A stretch of DNA of 64,000 bases, from positions 186,001 through 250,000 of the forward strand of contig NZ_FNPD01000003.1 in NCBI RefSeq assembly GCF_900107215.1, in the 5' to 3' direction. Both the position numbers and the translations under genes were made by a program. The stretch comes from Acetomicrobium thermoterrenum DSM 13490 (lineage in GTDB: Bacteria; Synergistota; Synergistia; Synergistales; Acetomicrobiaceae). Of this stretch, positions 1-9,038 are shown in pieces. Every line of letters starts with the position of its first letter. Within the stretch, counting starts at the first letter, position 1. Below the pieces are notes generated by a model, which was not told where the DNA came from, did no database searches, and saw nothing but the letters and a program-made list of their open reading frames with translations.

Positions 1-516
1 GCCGCCTTCTGCAAGTTGATCTATCCATGTCTCCTCTATTTTGCTCGCTGCTGCCGTTACAATGACGCAGTCGAAGGGAGATTCTTCTGCCCAGCCCAAC
101 CTTCCGTCGCCTATCTTTGTCCGGACCTTATCTGCAATTCCAAGCTTCTCAAAGACCTTTTTCGCCCTTTCCGACAAAGGGGCGATCCTTTCTATTGTGT
201 ATACCTCGCATCCTAAAAATGCCAAAACCGCTGCCTGATAACCCGATCCAGTGCCAATTTCAAGGACTTTGTCACCCTTCTGAGGATCCAGCAATTCTGT
301 CATCTTGGCCACGATGTAAGGTTGCGATATTGTCTGGCCTTCGCCGATAGGTAGAGCGCAGTCCGCATAGGCAACGCGTCGCAAATTATCGGGCACAAAA
401 AGATGACGCGGCAACTTCGACATCGCTTCAAGCAATGCTTCGTTTTTTATATTACGACTTTTTATTTGAGTTTCCACCATCACTCTTGCTTCCTCATGCC
501 AATCTGGGGATGCCAT
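1..516 (-). CDS. pcm: Protein-L-isoaspartate O-methyltransferase, 3' end cut by window
   Basis: SAM-dependent methyltransferase that repairs isoaspartyl residues in damaged cytosolic proteins. I translated it from the ATG at 516; about 172 residues are present and the C-terminus runs off the left edge. The family signature GEGQTISQPYIVAKM lies near residue 58, and SAM motif I (LEIGTGSGYQ) follows near residue 85. The start is preceded by a GGGTGA Shine-Dalgarno. An ATG five bases upstream (521) is in another frame that stops after 13 codons, so it is not the start. The gene is separated from the tRNA-Arg upstream by a strong terminator, so it begins its own transcript. Confidence 0.9.
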   Translation of the reverse strand, partial: MASPDWHEEARVMVETQIKSRNIKNEALLEAMSKLPRHLFVPDNLRRVAYADCALPIGEGQTISQPYIVAKMTELLDPQKGDKVLEIGTGSGYQAAVLAFLGCEVYTIERIAPLSERAKKVFEKLGIADKVRTKIGDGRLGWAEESPFDCVIVTAAASKIEETWIDQLAEGG

Positions 517-573
517 TTCATTCACCCTATATATGAAATGTTTGTTACCAGTATACTATAGAATAGAATAGCG

Positions 574-626
574 CATAAAAAATAATAGACAGATCGAATT
601 GAAAGACCTGTCTATTATTTTTTATG
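574..626 (-). terminator. Perfect 19-bp inverted-repeat terminator after tRNA-Arg
   Basis: Arms 574-592 and 608-626 are perfect reverse complements (core AATAATAGACAG / CTGTCTATT) around a 15-base loop. Both ends are A/T-rich, so a U-tract follows the stem on either strand. It lies just downstream of tRNA-Arg on the minus strand and upstream of pcm, so it most likely ends the tRNA transcript. Symmetry would let it act in both directions. Confidence 0.8.
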
Positions 627-655
627 TCATCATTAACTCGACGAACTACATTAAA

Positions 656-732
656 TGGCGGGCCTGGCCGGACTCGAACCGGCGACCTACGGCTTAGGAG
701 GCCGTCGCTCTATCCTACTGAGCTACAGGCCC
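656..732 (-). tRNA. tRNA-Arg (anticodon CCT)
   Basis: Minus strand begins GGGCCTGTAGCTCAG, with 7-bp acceptor GGGCCTG/CAGGCCC, D-arm, anticodon stem ACGGC/GCCGT around loop CTCCTAA (anticodon CCT, codon AGG), a T-arm with GGTTCGAGTCC, discriminator G and an encoded CCA at 656-658. Confidence 0.96.
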
Positions 733-750
733 GTCAAGGACGGAGTTAAT

Positions 751-778
751 ATTATCATGAACAACGGTTGTGATTCAA
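751..778 (-). promoter_or_regulatory. Promoter of tRNA-Arg
   Basis: On the minus strand TTGAAT (773-778) and GATAAT (751-756) are spaced by 16 bases. The predicted start falls about 12 bases before the tRNA 5' end at 732. The rest of the 733-974 gap holds nothing I recognise. Confidence 0.6.
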
Positions 779-974
779 CTACCTTTGAGAGAAATCCCAA
801 AAATTACTAGATGGTTAAGAGGTAAATGAACACTTCTCTCGCAATCTGTGAAATAATATTTCTTGTATTTATTACGTATCTCTGCTGACAGCATTAAATA
901 TAACGGTCAAGCAGAAGCAAGTTTATATACACGCTGATAATTTGCGAATATATTGCAACATCATAATTAAGCCT

Positions 975-1955
975 TTATCTAGAAATTCTATTATAATTCG
1001 TAACCTTCAAGCGATACTCATAACTTTTCCAGCATCCTTTTAGCGAAAACAACAGCCCCTCCCGCCTATAAAACCAAGGACGGCAAATTTCTCTTACCCT
1101 GTCAACATCATCTTTCATTTGAACAACTAGCCCTTCTGCTGATTCAAACTTTTTTTCTTCTCTTATATGGGCCAACAACAGAACAGCGATCATTTCACCG
1201 TAGAGATCGCCTTCGAATTGATCCAAATGCACTTCTATCCGAATTTCATCTCCTCTTTCAAAAGTGGGATTATATCCTATGTTTAAAGCTCCACACCACC
1301 ATCTGTCATGAGCCAAGACCGCCGTCGCATACACCCCTTTAGGCGGTAGCAGTTTAAGTTCTGATGCAAGTAAATTAGCCGTAGGAAATCCCAGTTTCCG
1401 CCCCCTGTGATCGCCTTCCGTAACTGGCGCTATGATGAAATAGGGATATCCCAACATTGCTTCGGTTTGTTGCATATATCCTTTTTTCACGAGTTGCCTT
1501 ACCAGGGAACTACTCACAACCGAACCGTCAATTTTAAACGGCGGTATAGCCGCGAAAAACCAGCCTTTTTTTGTTAAGTAACTTTTCAAGAATTCGACAT
1601 CACCGGAGCGATTTTTACCGAATTTGAAGTTTTTACCCACTACTATTCCTCTTACTTTATATCGAGATCCTAACTCCTCGATGAAATCTTTTGGGTTTAA
1701 ATCTTTCACGTCGCTGAAGGGGATTTTTATAAAATCCGGAATATTGAGGAAAGAAGCTATAAAATCCCTCTCCGAATCTGTAAAAAGGGGAACAAAACAG
1801 CCGTTTCCCAATACGATTTGGGGGTGTGGCACAAAGGTCATTACCCCCCAAGGCATATCCATCCTGTCCGATGCATCTCTGGCAACTTCAACCAAAGCCT
1901 GATGTCCCTTATGAAATCCGTCAAATGAACCCAAGACAACTATCACAGACACCAC
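975..1955 (-). CDS. ribF: Bifunctional riboflavin kinase / FAD synthetase
   Basis: Makes FMN from riboflavin and then FAD in the cytosol. 326 residues. The N-terminal nucleotidyltransferase domain carries GSFDGFHKGH (9-18), the VGKNFKFGKNRSGD stretch (107-119) and SSSLVR (148-153). The C-terminal riboflavin kinase domain carries GRKLGFPTANL (185-195), NIGYNPTF (225-232) and EVHL (241-244), the last with the usual catalytic Glu. Both domains look complete. The tail after about residue 300 is a little longer than the family norm. It is the last gene of the rimP-to-ribF operon, 21 bp after truB, the common bacterial truB-ribF order. Confidence 0.95.
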   Translation of the reverse strand: MVSVIVVLGSFDGFHKGHQALVEVARDASDRMDMPWGVMTFVPHPQIVLGNGCFVPLFTDSERDFIASFLNIPDFIKIPFSDVKDLNPKDFIEELGSRYKVRGIVVGKNFKFGKNRSGDVEFLKSYLTKKGWFFAAIPPFKIDGSVVSSSLVRQLVKKGYMQQTEAMLGYPYFIIAPVTEGDHRGRKLGFPTANLLASELKLLPPKGVYATAVLAHDRWWCGALNIGYNPTFERGDEIRIEVHLDQFEGDLYGEMIAVLLLAHIREEKKFESAEGLVVQMKDDVDRVREICRPWFYRREGLLFSLKGCWKSYEYRLKVTNYNRISR

Positions 1956-1976
1956 CCCGATCGCGTCTGGTAAAAA

Positions 1977-2891
1977 TTAAAGAACAATGTTAGTGTCTGG
2001 TTTAATTGCACAGCCACCATTGAGCCACCTGATCTTACAAAACGATATTGTTCTACATCCTTTTACCACAAAGGCCTTTGAGGGTTCAATTATGCCCCAC
2101 CATTTTATTCTCGGGATGTTTGTTAACTCCTGTCCATTCAATAACCTGTCTTCCTCGGTTTCATTCGCTTCGCAGGTACAAAAGTTTTTGAGCATTTCTT
2201 GAGGAGGGATTATCATTTCTTTTGCAGCATCATTCGAAAGTTGTCTAATAAAATCAAGACTAAGGGCATCCTGCAACTTAAAGGAGCCTATTTCAGTGCG
2301 TTCCAAGAAGGCAACGTGGGCCAAACTGGCCAATTTAGAACCTAAATCTCGAGCTAGGCTTCTAATATATGTACCCTTAGAACAAACAACTTCAATGGTG
2401 AACTTACCCTCTTTCGTGATAGGGCTTATTCTTTTGATGCTCTGTATGAATACCGCCTTTGGCTGTAAGAGGACTTTTTTATTTGCGCGGACAAGCTCGT
2501 AGGCACGACTCCCTTTTACGGACACGGCAGATACGTTAGGAGGAACCTGTAACCTGTGCCCTAAAAAACTCAGCAAAGTTGAGTCTATATCGCTTTCTTT
2601 GATATGCCGCCATTCGGCTGTGCCTATGACCCTTCCGCTTGCATCGTCGGTGTCCGTTTGTTCTCCAAGTTTTATTGTAGTTATATACTTTTTGGGAAGC
2701 TCCATAACGTAAGATGAAGCACGAGTCATTTTACCTACGAGTAAAACGAGCAGCCCGAAAGCGGGTACATCTAAAGTTCCGGCATGCCCCACTTTAGTCT
2801 TTCGCCCGACTTTTTTCTTGAGCAGGGCAACACATGCAGCACTGCTTATACCTTTAGGCTTATTTATCAAAAGAAAACCCGATTTACACAT
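1977..2891 (-). CDS. truB: tRNA pseudouridine-55 synthase
   Basis: Converts U55 in the T-loop of tRNAs to pseudouridine. 304 residues. The catalytic motif GHAGTLDVPAFG has the nucleophilic Asp at residue 41, where the family usually reads GTLDPxAxG; the Pro is replaced by Val here. KGTYIRSLARDLG in the second half is the expected conserved block. The start overlaps the end of nrnA by 8 bp, so translation is probably coupled. The C-terminal part (after ~240) resembles a small PUA-like extension. Confidence 0.95.
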   Translation of the reverse strand: MCKSGFLLINKPKGISSAACVALLKKKVGRKTKVGHAGTLDVPAFGLLVLLVGKMTRASSYVMELPKKYITTIKLGEQTDTDDASGRVIGTAEWRHIKESDIDSTLLSFLGHRLQVPPNVSAVSVKGSRAYELVRANKKVLLQPKAVFIQSIKRISPITKEGKFTIEVVCSKGTYIRSLARDLGSKLASLAHVAFLERTEIGSFKLQDALSLDFIRQLSNDAAKEMIIPPQEMLKNFCTCEANETEEDRLLNGQELTNIPRIKWWGIIEPSKAFVVKGCRTISFCKIRWLNGGCAIKPDTNIVL

Positions 2892-3879
2892 TTTTGACGT
2901 ATTCCTCGATCGATTTCGACACTACATCCAAAGCTTTCTCCATGGGAAGGTATATCTTACAGGCTGCAGCCTGAGGATGACCTCCGCCATCCCATTTCTG
3001 TGCCAATTCTCTCACGGACACGCCGGTCACCGCTCTGAAACTAACCCTTACTTCTTCGCCGTCTTCTCCTTCTGTCATCAGAGCGCTTATTATAACTCCT
3101 TTGACATATAAAAGTTGATTCACTATACCTTCTGAATCGTAAGGATCAGCATCGAGCTTTTCAAAGTCTTCTTTTTTTAGCCAGCTGACAACCGCCTTCC
3201 CATCGGGCGTGGAAAAGGCTCGCATAAAAGCTAAACCCCAAAGCTTAAGGCCTTCGAGTCTCCTGCTGGCATATATATATCTAAATATTTGTTCGGGATT
3301 TATCCCGGAGCTCAAGACGTCCTGAGCAATTAAGTGGGACTTAGGCGTAGTATTTGAATAGGTAAAATGACCCGTATCAGTAATTATTCCGGTGTAGATT
3401 CCAATACGGGCGTCCTTTGGAATAGGAAGCTTGCTCTCATTAAGCAAGTCCCAAATGATTTCAGCTGTAGCCGATGAAGATGTATCTATATAATTGAGCC
3501 GACCGAACCTCTGATTATCCATGTGGTGATCGATGTTTACAATTAAAGTAGAATCATAAAGATCAAGAATGCCCTGGACGGTCCTCTCGAGATTGCTAGT
3601 ATCTAGCACTATTATTGCTGTATCCGGCTCCCTTACGACATCGGGCACAAAATTCATAACTTGATATTCCTCGACAAAGGGCAAATATCCATATGCTTTG
3701 GGCACAGGATGAGTACCTCCCCAAATGCACCTTTTACCAAGAGCCACGCCCCAAGAATAGAAAGCACTGCCCGAACCGATAGCATCGCCATCGGGCCGCT
3801 CGTGAACAAAAATAGCCCATGTTTTTTTAGTCAATATGGCATTTAAGATTTCTTTTAAAGAATCCCCATTACCATTCAT
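2884..3879 (-). CDS. nrnA: DHH-family bifunctional oligoribonuclease / pAp phosphatase
   Basis: DHH/DHHA1 phosphoesterase of the NrnA type, which degrades short RNA fragments and 3'-phosphoadenosine 5'-phosphate. 331 residues. Metal-binding motifs visible are HERPDGDAIGS (26-36), VLDTSN (91-96, Asp ligand) and DHH (117-119). The C-terminal DHHA1 domain ends with GGGHPQAAAC, the glycine-rich substrate loop. It lies between rbfA and truB, the usual place for nrnA in Firmicutes-like nusA-infB operons, and overlaps both neighbours. A RecJ single-strand exonuclease would be much longer, so NrnA is preferred. Confidence 0.9.
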   Translation of the reverse strand: MNGNGDSLKEILNAILTKKTWAIFVHERPDGDAIGSGSAFYSWGVALGKRCIWGGTHPVPKAYGYLPFVEEYQVMNFVPDVVREPDTAIIVLDTSNLERTVQGILDLYDSTLIVNIDHHMDNQRFGRLNYIDTSSSATAEIIWDLLNESKLPIPKDARIGIYTGIITDTGHFTYSNTTPKSHLIAQDVLSSGINPEQIFRYIYASRRLEGLKLWGLAFMRAFSTPDGKAVVSWLKKEDFEKLDADPYDSEGIVNQLLYVKGVIISALMTEGEDGEEVRVSFRAVTGVSVRELAQKWDGGGHPQAAACKIYLPMEKALDVVSKSIEEYVKNV

Positions 3880-4264
3880 CGTCTGACAACTTTTCGTCTC
3901 TCTTCGGTTTTGAATGTTTTTGGGCTATTTTATCGAGCAGCTCCTCAATTCTTTGAGCTCTGTCTTCGGTATCGTCCACGACAAAGACCAACTTTGGCGC
4001 AAATCTGAGTCTCATTTGCCTACAAACAATTCCACTCAAAGCTCCTGCCAAGCTATTCAATGAATCGCCGATCTCTTTTAGATCGGATTTATCGATCGAG
4101 GTGAAGTATACTTTGGCAATGCTCAAATCGTTTGTACATCTTACTTCTGTGATGACCGCCTTTTTCAACATTGGATCTTTGGCATTGTTCACTAAAAATT
4201 CGGATATCTCTCTCATCATCTCCTTGTTGACCCGTTCAATTCTCAATTTGTCCATAACATTCAA
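3869..4264 (-). CDS. rbfA: 30S ribosome-binding factor A
   Basis: Late 30S subunit maturation factor with a KH-like fold that binds near the 16S rRNA 5' end. 131 residues. Diagnostic segments are RIERVNKEMMREISEFL at the N-terminus, DLSIAKVYFTS in the middle and LRFAPKLVFVVDDT toward the C-terminus. The tail (after ~115) is charged and probably disordered. The start overlaps the end of the YlxP-like gene by 29 bp. An internal ATG three codons in (MDKLRIERV) is an equally reasonable start. Confidence 0.93.
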   Translation of the reverse strand: MNVMDKLRIERVNKEMMREISEFLVNNAKDPMLKKAVITEVRCTNDLSIAKVYFTSIDKSDLKEIGDSLNSLAGALSGIVCRQMRLRFAPKLVFVVDDTEDRAQRIEELLDKIAQKHSKPKRDEKLSDDEW

Positions 4265-4565
4265 CCTCTCGATCGAAATTAATTATTTCAAAACCGTTTT
4301 TGGCTTCTGCCAAAAGGACGTGGCGTTCCACAGCATCGAGAAGAGACTCGGCCTCCTTAGCGGAAGCCGATGCCGAAACAACAGCTATATAGGCCAAATC
4401 CCATATATTATCAGGACCGAGATCGACAACCGATACGTTTAACCTCTTTTTCAAAAGATCGGTCAGAGATTTCACGATTTGACGTCTGTCCTTCAGGCTG
4501 CCGGCAGAGGGTATTTTTACGGTCATTATTACAACGGCAACGAATAATTTTGGGATATCTCTCAT
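4236..4565 (-). CDS. ylxP: YlxP-like DUF503 protein
   Basis: 109-residue DUF503 family protein. The family sits between infB and rbfA in many Gram-positive-type operons, and its molecular role is poorly defined, with ribosome assembly or translation the usual suggestion. Visible features are a compact alpha/beta pattern beginning with IMTVKIPSAGSLKDRRQIVKS, where the SLKxKR-like segment is typical. It overlaps infB by 4 bp (ATGA type) and rbfA by 29 bp, so it is translated with them. The function is taken from context only. Confidence 0.82.
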   Translation of the reverse strand: MRDIPKLFVAVVIMTVKIPSAGSLKDRRQIVKSLTDLLKKRLNVSVVDLGPDNIWDLAYIAVVSASASAKEAESLLDAVERHVLLAEAKNGFEIINFDREVECYGQIEN

Positions 4566-6568
4566 GAAACATCACTTAGATGTCTTTTTTCCTCTAGAAT
4601 CTCGAAGGCCTCTATCATGTCGCCTTCCTTTATGTCTTGAAATCCAGCGAGAGCTATTCCGCATTCGTATCCGGCGTTTACTTCCCTTACGTCGTCTTTA
4701 AACCGTTTGAGGCTGGATAGCGGTCCTTCCCATATGACAATGCCGTCCCTTATAATTCTTGCTTTGGCATTTCGCCTGATTGTTCCTTCTTTTACGTAAC
4801 AACCGGCGACTTGTCCTACTTTGGGAACCTTGAATACTACCCTGACCTCCGCTTCTCCGAGGATGTGTTCCTTTAGTTTTGGAGCAAGCATCCCTTCAAC
4901 CGCTGCTTTAACGTCGTCGATCACGTCATATATGGTACGATAAAGTCGTATCTGGATGCCCTTTTGTTCGGCTAATTTTCTTGCATTTCCGTCAGGCCTT
5001 ACGTTAAACCCAATGATGATGGCATCCGACGCGTCGGCGAGCATCACATCGGACTCTGTAATCCTTCCAACGCCCTCATGAACGATCTCAATACCTACTT
5101 CTTCAACGGAAAGACGCTGCAAAGAGGACTTTATAGCTTCCAAGGTTCCTTGCACATCAGATTTTAATATTATCTTCACTGTGGGCATTTCGCCTTTCTC
5201 CATCTGTTCAAAGAGCTCTTCTAATGAGGCTCTTTTTACAGCTTGCATTTCCTGCTGTCTTTTCTTTTCTAAGTATTTATCGATGGCATCGCGCGCTTCC
5301 TTTTCGTCTTCAACCCTTACAAACCGTTCACCGGCTTGAGGAACTTCGTTTAAGCCCAAAATTTCAGCAGGCAAGCTTGGCGTGACCTCTTTTATGTTGC
5401 GCCCGAGATGATCTATCATAGCCCGAACCCGTCCCCACGTGGTCTCAAAAAGGAGTATATCTCCTCTCCTTAGGGTCCCTTGTTGGACTATCACCGTCGC
5501 CACCGGACCTTTGCCTTTATCTAATTGTGCTTCTATGACAACCCCCTCTGGATTTGCTTCGTAGTCAGCGACCAGTTCGTTCATTTCTGCAACGAGGAGT
5601 ATCATTTCAAGAAGTTCGTCTACGTTGAGCCCCGTTTTTGCGGATATCTCAACCATGATGGTGTCCCCGCCCCACTCTTCAGGGATAAGGCCGAGATCTG
5701 CAAGTTGTTGTTTTACCCTATCGGGCTTTGCGTTTGGTTTGTCGATCTTGTTTATAGCTACTACTATAGGCACATTTGCTGCCTTAGCATGATTTAATGC
5801 TTCAACGGTCTGTGGCATAACTCCATCATCTGCAGCCACTATAAGTATTACTATGTCGGTAACTTGCGCCCCTCTGGCACGCATAGACGTAAATGCTTCA
5901 TGCCCCGGAGTATCCAAAAAAACTATTTTTTTGCTGTTGTGTTCAACGACAGAAGCTCCTATGTGTTGTGTTATACCTCCTGCCTCTTTTGCGGTGACGT
6001 TGGTCTTTCTTATGTAGTCCAAAAGTGTCGTCTTGCCGTGATCCACATGGCCCATAACCGTGACTATAGGGGGCCGTGGCAATAATTTTTTGGGAGGTTC
6101 CTGTTGTCTTTTTCTCTCAGATTGTATTGCCACTTCCTTTTTCTCTTCATCAGACACCTCTGCTTCGACAGGAACTATCGATAAAACCACATTAAATGCT
6201 TTGCCGATTGCCTTAGCTATTTCATCATTCACTATCGCGCTAGCAGGAACCATGAAACCTGCCGTTATAAGCTCTTTTACCACCAAATTAACGGGCTTTC
6301 CCAAAATTTTTGCGACCCTTTCAATTGTAGAGCCTTCATCGATCCTTATAACTTCCTTTGCAGTTACAGTAGCTTCTTTTGAATCGCCATGTTTTGCTTC
6401 CTTGTCTTCCCGCAACGTTTCCTCAACTATTTGTGCAATATCTGTATCTATGGAGCTCATATGGCTCTTTGCCTCCACCCCTAAGTCTTGTAAAATTTCA
6501 AGCAGATTTTTATTTTCGATGTTTAACATCTTTGCCAATTCATATATCCTTATCTTTCTTTTTCCCAA
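4562..6568 (-). CDS. infB: Translation initiation factor IF-2, TTG start
   Basis: GTPase that delivers initiator tRNA to the 30S subunit. From the TTG at 6568 it is 668 residues: an IF2-N module ([12 protein letters not shown] at the N-terminus, a second copy near 80-130), a G domain with GHVDHGKT (173-180), DTPGHEAF and NKID, then beta-barrel, domain III and C2 domains. I chose the TTG because AAGGGGGGG lies eight bases upstream and the protein then begins exactly as IF-2 does ([13 protein letters not shown]). An ATG at 6640 in the same frame would add 24 unrelated residues inside ylxR. The linker between the IF2-N modules and the G domain is short. Confidence 0.95.
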   Translation of the reverse strand: MGKRKIRIYELAKMLNIENKNLLEILQDLGVEAKSHMSSIDTDIAQIVEETLREDKEAKHGDSKEATVTAKEVIRIDEGSTIERVAKILGKPVNLVVKELITAGFMVPASAIVNDEIAKAIGKAFNVVLSIVPVEAEVSDEEKKEVAIQSERKRQQEPPKKLLPRPPIVTVMGHVDHGKTTLLDYIRKTNVTAKEAGGITQHIGASVVEHNSKKIVFLDTPGHEAFTSMRARGAQVTDIVILIVAADDGVMPQTVEALNHAKAANVPIVVAINKIDKPNAKPDRVKQQLADLGLIPEEWGGDTIMVEISAKTGLNVDELLEMILLVAEMNELVADYEANPEGVVIEAQLDKGKGPVATVIVQQGTLRRGDILLFETTWGRVRAMIDHLGRNIKEVTPSLPAEILGLNEVPQAGERFVRVEDEKEARDAIDKYLEKKRQQEMQAVKRASLEELFEQMEKGEMPTVKIILKSDVQGTLEAIKSSLQRLSVEEVGIEIVHEGVGRITESDVMLADASDAIIIGFNVRPDGNARKLAEQKGIQIRLYRTIYDVIDDVKAAVEGMLAPKLKEHILGEAEVRVVFKVPKVGQVAGCYVKEGTIRRNAKARIIRDGIVIWEGPLSSLKRFKDDVREVNAGYECGIALAGFQDIKEGDMIEAFEILEEKRHLSDVS

Positions 6569-6590
6569 ATGCCATTCCCCCCCTTGAAAA

Positions 6591-6884
6591 TCATTGGCCG
6601 GCATTTCCTGATTCGCCAATCTTTTGCGACAACTCCTCATAGATTTCCGCCGGAACTTTTGTCCTCAAAGCTTTGGACAGAATGTCCTTTTTCTTTGCCT
6701 GTTCAATGCAATTTTGATCGCTACAGACGTAGGCTCCCCTTCCCTGGCCCTTGCCGGTAGGATCGACATAAACGTGCCCTTCGGGGGATCGTACGACTCT
6801 AATGAGCTCTTTCTTTGGTTTTTCTGTTTTGCACGCCACACAGGTCCGAGGACGCCTTTTCGTCATCATTCCTCTTTTTCCCAT
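6591..6884 (-). CDS. ylxR: YlxR (DUF448) RNA-binding protein
   Basis: 97 residues. The family core RPRTCVACKTEKPKKELIRVVR, the VDPTGKGQGRGAYVC segment and the helix with SKALRTKVP are all present. YlxR proteins have been proposed to bind RNA and are nearly always encoded between nusA and infB, as here. The assigned ATG (6884) has an AAGGGGG Shine-Dalgarno and lies 19 bp inside nusA. Two further ATGs at 6869 and 6866 overlap the nusA stop (ATGATGA) and could also be used. Confidence 0.88.
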   Translation of the reverse strand: MGKRGMMTKRRPRTCVACKTEKPKKELIRVVRSPEGHVYVDPTGKGQGRGAYVCSDQNCIEQAKKKDILSKALRTKVPAEIYEELSQKIGESGNAGQ

Positions 6885-7996
6885 TCTTTGGGCAATTCCC
6901 CCTTAATTATATCCTCGAATAGATCTTGAAGTGTTGGAAGTCGGTCCGGCTCCATTACATTTATATCTATCTTCCATCCTGTAAGTTTGGCCGCCAGCCT
7001 AACGTTCTGCCCTCCCTTCCCGATGGCCAAGGATAACTGATCGGGCCTTACGTAAACGTTGACTGCCTTATCCTCATCGAGCCTCGGCTCTATTTTGACT
7101 ACTTTTGCAGGCGAAAGTGCGTTTTTGATATATGCTATTGGGTCGTTACTCCAAATAATAACATCAATTCGCTCGCCCGCAAGTTCGTCGCTGATAGCTT
7201 TAATTCTATTTCCCTTAGTGCCAATACAGGCACCTACCGGATCGACGTTTGGGTCCAAGGTGGTCACGGCAACTTTGCTTCTTACCCCCGCTTCCCTTGC
7301 GATGTTTTTGATATCTATTACGCCTTCCTTTATTTCCGGGACTTCCAATTCAAGAAGGCTCTTCAAAAGCCCAGGATGAGATCTTGACAATACTATTCGA
7401 GGACCTTTGGAAGTTTTGCGCACATCCAATACATAAAATTTCTTTCTGTCTCCCGGCCGATACGACTCCGTAGGAATTCTCTCCTCGCGCGGAAGCATGG
7501 CATCTATCTTATCTCCTATGCGCACTAAAGCCTGGCCGCCTTCGTCCCTGAAGACCACTCCGGTGACAATCTCTCCCACTTTTCCCGAAAAGTCGTTGTA
7601 AATGATCTGCCTTTCGGCATCTTTTAACCTTTGAGTTATAACCTGTCTGGCCGTCTGAGCCGCAATCCTGCCAAAATCCCGGGGGGATACCTCTATTTTG
7701 ACCATCTCCCCTTCTTTCGCATCATCTAACCCCATAGATTGAGCTTCTTCTACGGAAATTTCAAAGGCAGGATTTCTAACCGAATCTACTACCTCTTTTA
7801 TTTCATAGATCTTTATAATTCCGTTATCCGAATCGAGTTCTACCTCGACATTTGAATTGGTCCCTTTATATTTTTTATATGCCGAAACCAGGGCTGCCTC
7901 TATGCTGGAAATTATTACTTGGAGAGGCAATCCTTTTTCGGTTTCTATTTGTTTTAAAGCTCTCATGAAATCTCGTCCCAACTCCATCTCAACCAT
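6866..7996 (-). CDS. nusA: Transcription termination/antitermination factor NusA
   Basis: RNA polymerase elongation factor that influences pausing, termination and antitermination. 376 residues: N-terminal polymerase-binding domain (MRALKQIETEKGLP, IEAALVSAYKK), S1 domain (about 130-200, GEIVTGVV), KH1 (VDPVGACIGTKGNRIKAI) and KH2 (LAIGKGGQNVRLAAKLTGWKIDI). It lacks the C-terminal acidic repeats of the E. coli protein, as in most non-proteobacterial NusA. The real start may be the second Met (MELGRDF). It follows rimP by 17 bp. Confidence 0.96.
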   Translation of the reverse strand: MVEMELGRDFMRALKQIETEKGLPLQVIISSIEAALVSAYKKYKGTNSNVEVELDSDNGIIKIYEIKEVVDSVRNPAFEISVEEAQSMGLDDAKEGEMVKIEVSPRDFGRIAAQTARQVITQRLKDAERQIIYNDFSGKVGEIVTGVVFRDEGGQALVRIGDKIDAMLPREERIPTESYRPGDRKKFYVLDVRKTSKGPRIVLSRSHPGLLKSLLELEVPEIKEGVIDIKNIAREAGVRSKVAVTTLDPNVDPVGACIGTKGNRIKAISDELAGERIDVIIWSNDPIAYIKNALSPAKVVKIEPRLDEDKAVNVYVRPDQLSLAIGKGGQNVRLAAKLTGWKIDINVMEPDRLPTLQDLFEDIIKGELPKEWEKEE

Positions 7997-8013
7997 CTCC
8001 CTCTTTAATACGA

Positions 8014-8499
8014 TTACTCGCCGTCATCAATTTCTGGCACTAATCTTGCCTTTGATATGTTCTGAAAGGGAATTAATATTTCCGTTCCGTCATCCAGCCC
8101 TAATTTGATATCGTTATTAGCTAATATTTCGATAATTTTTCCTTTAAAATTTCTGCGCGATCCAACGGGATCATGAGTTTTTATACGCACTGTTTTGCCA
8201 ACGTAATTTTTGAAGTCTTTTATATAAAATAGAGGGGCGTCCAGTCCGGGAGAACTTACTTCCAGATAGTACCTCCCTCCGAAGATTTCTTCTCTGGAAT
8301 CCAAAAATTTATCGACTTTTCTCGACACGGTTTCGCAATCCTTAACGTTTATTCCTCCGAGTGTATTGATATAAATCCTTAAAACCATTCTTCCCTGTTC
8401 GTGGACCAATTCCATTCCCACAAAGTCATATCCCAATCCTTCTATTATTTCCCTTATTTCGTTTTCTATTGACATCAATTCGTCATTCTTACGTTGCAT
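8014..8499 (-). CDS. rimP: Ribosome maturation factor RimP
   Basis: 161-residue 30S assembly factor and first gene of the rimP-nusA-ylxR-infB-ylxP-rbfA-nrnA-truB-ribF operon. The N-terminal domain has LGYDFVGMELVHEQGRMVLRIYI and the CETVSRKVDKFLD helix; YYLEVSSPGLDAPL is the most conserved block of the family. The C-terminal SH3-like domain covers about 90-155. The ATG at 8499 could be replaced by an internal one at codon 9 (MSIENEIREI), which begins as most homologues do. Confidence 0.93.
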   Translation of the reverse strand: MQRKNDELMSIENEIREIIEGLGYDFVGMELVHEQGRMVLRIYINTLGGINVKDCETVSRKVDKFLDSREEIFGGRYYLEVSSPGLDAPLFYIKDFKNYVGKTVRIKTHDPVGSRRNFKGKIIEILANNDIKLGLDDGTEILIPFQNISKARLVPEIDDGE

Positions 8500-8544
8500 T
8501 GCCCTTATTCCCCCAAAAGTAAATTAACGAGGCGTTTTTGCTTT

Positions 8545-8574
8545 AAAAAAAGAAGAGTGGGATTTGCCCACTCT
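8545..8574 (-). terminator. Intrinsic terminator after the HU gene
   Basis: 8-bp stem AGAGTGGG/CCCACTCT (8554-8561 and 8567-8574) with a 5-base loop. On the minus strand it is followed by TTCTTTTTTT. It lies about 110 bases after the hup stop and just before rimP, so the rimP operon must have its own start between 8500 and 8545 or be fed by read-through. Confidence 0.85.
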
Positions 8575-8686
8575 CCAAAAGATATGCCTCAAAGCCCGTT
8601 GTGTATTGAATTTTATCATCGACAGAATTTATTTTCAAGCACTACACGTAACACACAGGCTTTAAAAAGCTGCCAAATAAGGATAA

Positions 8687-8965
8687 CTACTTGGCGACGG
8701 CGTCTTTCAGCATCTTCCCTGCTCTAAAAGCGGGAACTTTTTTCTCGGGGATCTCTATGATCTCCTCCGGATTTTGTGGGTTGCGGCCCTTTCTTGCAGC
8801 TCTATTGCGCACCTCGAAGGTACCAAAACCCATGATTTGAACCTCTTCCCCCTTAGATAGGGCATCCACTACAGATTTGATAAAGGCATCGACTGCGACA
8901 GCTGCGTCTTTCTTGCTCATTCCCGTAGCTTTCGCCACTTCACTAACGATGTCGCTTTTTGTCAT
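8687..8965 (-). CDS. hup: DNA-binding protein HU
   Basis: 92-residue nucleoid protein of the HU/IHF family. N-terminal dimerisation helices ([21 protein letters not shown]), then the beta-arm signature [19 protein letters not shown], in which the arm Pro inserts in the minor groove, and the C-terminal helix [11 protein letters not shown]. Length and sequence are typical of a homodimeric HU. It is monocistronic: its own promoter overlaps the end of der and an intrinsic terminator follows. The Shine-Dalgarno is AAAGGGGGTG. Confidence 0.97.
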   Translation of the reverse strand: MTKSDIVSEVAKATGMSKKDAAVAVDAFIKSVVDALSKGEEVQIMGFGTFEVRNRAARKGRNPQNPEEIIEIPEKKVPAFRAGKMLKDAVAK

Positions 8966-9009
8966 TTCCTACACCCCCTTTGATTTATAAAAAATACATC
9001 TCGACAATA

Positions 9010-9038
9010 ATTATCAACGCTTTAATTGCTGTGGTCAA
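9010..9038 (-). promoter_or_regulatory. Promoter of the HU gene
   Basis: Minus-strand TTGACC (9033-9038) and GATAAT (9010-9015) with a 17-base spacer, both five of six to consensus. The -35 overlaps the der stop region. This fits separate, strong expression of HU. Confidence 0.8.

Noticed and set aside
6060-6587. 175-codon Ser/Ile-rich plus-strand frame
   Set aside because: Antisense to the infB N-terminal region; low-complexity composition from reverse reading of acidic/Lys-rich sequence.
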